Source: Gammaproteobacteria bacterium
GTDB taxonomy: Bacteria > Pseudomonadota > Gammaproteobacteria > Xanthomonadales > Marinicellaceae
Direction of reading: 5' to 3'
DNA length: 6,065 nucleotides
NCBI GenBank assembly: GCA_030426065.1
Contig: JAUHZH010000152.1
Span: forward strand, 1 to 6,065
How positions within the stretch are numbered: position 1 is the stretch's first letter; each line of letters starts with the position of its first letter. Both the position numbers and the translations under genes were made by a program. The notes below the pieces were generated by a model that did not search any database, was not told the origin of the DNA, and saw only the letters and a program-made list of their open reading frames with translations. Of this stretch, positions 4,971 to 6,065 are shown piece after piece.

Positions 4971-6065
4971 ATGAAACGACAGCCGGTTTGGGCCGAATTA
5001 CAACGCCTCGCCCAAAAGCACCAACAAACCGACCTCAAACATTTGGCAGCAGACCCTGAGCGCCAACAAGCACTTTCTTGGCAGTTTGGAGACATATATA
5101 TAGATGCCTCAAAAAATTGGCTGGATTCAGAAGTCCTCAACACCTTGTGTCAACTGGCTGAACAAGCCAAGCTGAGCGAACACATCCACCGCCTGTTTGA
5201 ACAAGAAGTGGTCAATCACAGCGAGCAGCAAGCCGCCAGCCACACCACACTGAGAGACCCGCAGCATCCCAACCACAAAACCAACCTGCAAGCAATGGTG
5301 CCTTTGGCCGAACGCATTTTGGCAGGTGAACAGCTGACGGCATTCGGACAACCGGTGAAACAATTGGTCAACATCGGCATTGGTGGTTCTTATTTGGGGC
5401 CACGATTGGCTGTGGAAGCTTTGACCAATTTACAAAGCGAAAGCCGCATCCCCGTGTATTTTGCGGCCTCTGTCGATGACTCGTTGATCAATCAATTGTT
5501 CCAAAGCATCGACATCGAACACTGTTTGTTCTGCATCAGCTCAAAAAGTTTCGGTACGGCCGAAACATTGATGAATGCACAAGCGGTGTTGGACAAATTG
5601 AAAACACTGCCCAATTATCAACCGGGTGCGCAACAATCGTCTTTGATGGCGGTAACCGCGAATCCAGAAAGGGCACAACAATTTGGCATCCCATCCAACA
5701 TGATCCTGCCTTTTGAACAAACCGTGGGTGGCCGCTTTTCTTTGTGGTCCGGTATGGGCTTCCCTGTCATGTTGGCCGCTGGCATAGAATCATTCAAACA
5801 ACTGTTGTCCGGCGCCGCGCAAATGGACCGCCATTTCAGGTCTGCCCCTTTCGATCAGAACCTGCCGGTCATCATGGCACTGCTTGCCATTTGGTACCGC
5901 AATTTCATGGACTTGTCGGCTTATGCTTGCCTGCCCTACGATGCCCGCTTGCGCTGCTTTCCCAAATGGTTACAACAACTGATGATGGAAAGCACCGGTA
6001 AAATTCACAACATCGAAGGTCAAACCATTGACTATCCCACCGCACCTTGGGTGTTTGGTGACCAC
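4971..6065 (+). CDS. pgi: glucose-6-phosphate isomerase (partial, C-terminus beyond right edge)
   Basis: First 365 codons of a cytoplasmic enzyme interconverting glucose 6-phosphate and fructose 6-phosphate (EC 5.3.1.9) in glycolysis and gluconeogenesis. The frame is open from the ATG to the right edge. Motifs: VNIGIGGSYLGP (133-144), sugar-phosphate loop SSKSFGTAET, the family signature TVGGRFSLWSGMG (251-263), LLSGAAQMDRHF, IWYRNF, LPYDARL, and MMESTGK with E340 in the place of the catalytic base (E355 in E. coli). The second family signature and the catalytic His and Lys lie beyond the edge. The N-terminus is shorter than in the E. coli enzyme and the sequence is clearly divergent from it. 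Oddity: the nearly invariant GGSDLGP reads GGSYLGP (Y141). The ATG at 4971 is the natural start, with no Shine-Dalgarno; an ATG at 4953 is out of frame and stops at once. The gene is preceded by a strong terminator, so it has its own promoter. Confidence 0.95.
   Translation, partial: MKRQPVWAELQRLAQKHQQTDLKHLAADPERQQALSWQFGDIYIDASKNWLDSEVLNTLCQLAEQAKLSEHIHRLFEQEVVNHSEQQAASHTTLRDPQHPNHKTNLQAMVPLAERILAGEQLTAFGQPVKQLVNIGIGGSYLGPRLAVEALTNLQSESRIPVYFAASVDDSLINQLFQSIDIEHCLFCISSKSFGTAETLMNAQAVLDKLKTLPNYQPGAQQSSLMAVTANPERAQQFGIPSNMILPFEQTVGGRFSLWSGMGFPVMLAAGIESFKQLLSGAAQMDRHFRSAPFDQNLPVIMALLAIWYRNFMDLSAYACLPYDARLRCFPKWLQQLMMESTGKIHNIEGQTIDYPTAPWVFGDH

Noticed and set aside
5094..5102. ATATATATA resembling a promoter -10
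   Set aside because: It is inside the pgi coding region (Ile-Tyr-Ile codons) with no -35 and no downstream gene to serve.
1..6065. CRISPR, insertion sequence, tRNA or prophage signals
   Set aside because: No regularly spaced repeats, transposase, long terminal inverted repeats or tRNA cloverleaf could be seen.

Overview
The window looks like chromosomal housekeeping DNA from a gammaproteobacterium. By eye the base composition is slightly below 50% G+C. The basis is inference: the ribulose-phosphate epimerase and the DjlA co-chaperone read much like enterobacterial proteins, while the long ADE1-type PurC and the short-N-terminus Pgi recall the Xanthomonadales side of the class. I cannot name a genus. 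No mobile element, CRISPR array, tRNA or rRNA is visible.

Left half (1-2498), all genes on the minus strand, in order of transcription: djlA (membrane-anchored DnaJ-type co-chaperone), rpe (ribulose-5-phosphate 3-epimerase), a small secreted PepSY-like protein with a long Asn/Arg-rich tail, and the first 103 codons of an OmpR/PhoP-type response regulator that runs off the left edge. rpe and the PepSY gene are only 27 bp apart. The regulator follows after about 200 bp that hold no convincing gene. PepSY proteins are often encoded beside two-component genes, so the last two probably form one signalling unit, with a histidine kinase expected beyond the left edge.

Right half, all on the plus strand. 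purC starts 56 bp from djlA, in a divergent promoter region. Its end overlaps the start of a small membrane protein of the Mpo1/DUF962 family by 29 bp. About 110 bp later comes a TonB-like protein with an N-terminal anchor, a proline-rich spacer and a conserved-looking C-terminal domain of unknown function. A 290-bp intergenic stretch follows, with hairpins, candidate promoters and a clear rho-independent terminator. pgi (glucose-6-phosphate isomerase) then starts and runs off the right edge.

Metabolically, rpe and pgi belong to the pentose-phosphate and glycolytic steps, and purC to purine synthesis, which uses pentose phosphate. They are in separate transcription units here. The least understood parts are the PepSY/regulator pair, the TonB-like protein and the structured intergenic region before pgi. 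None is proven to be a new system. A recurring oddity is that no gene start in the window has a convincing Shine-Dalgarno sequence.
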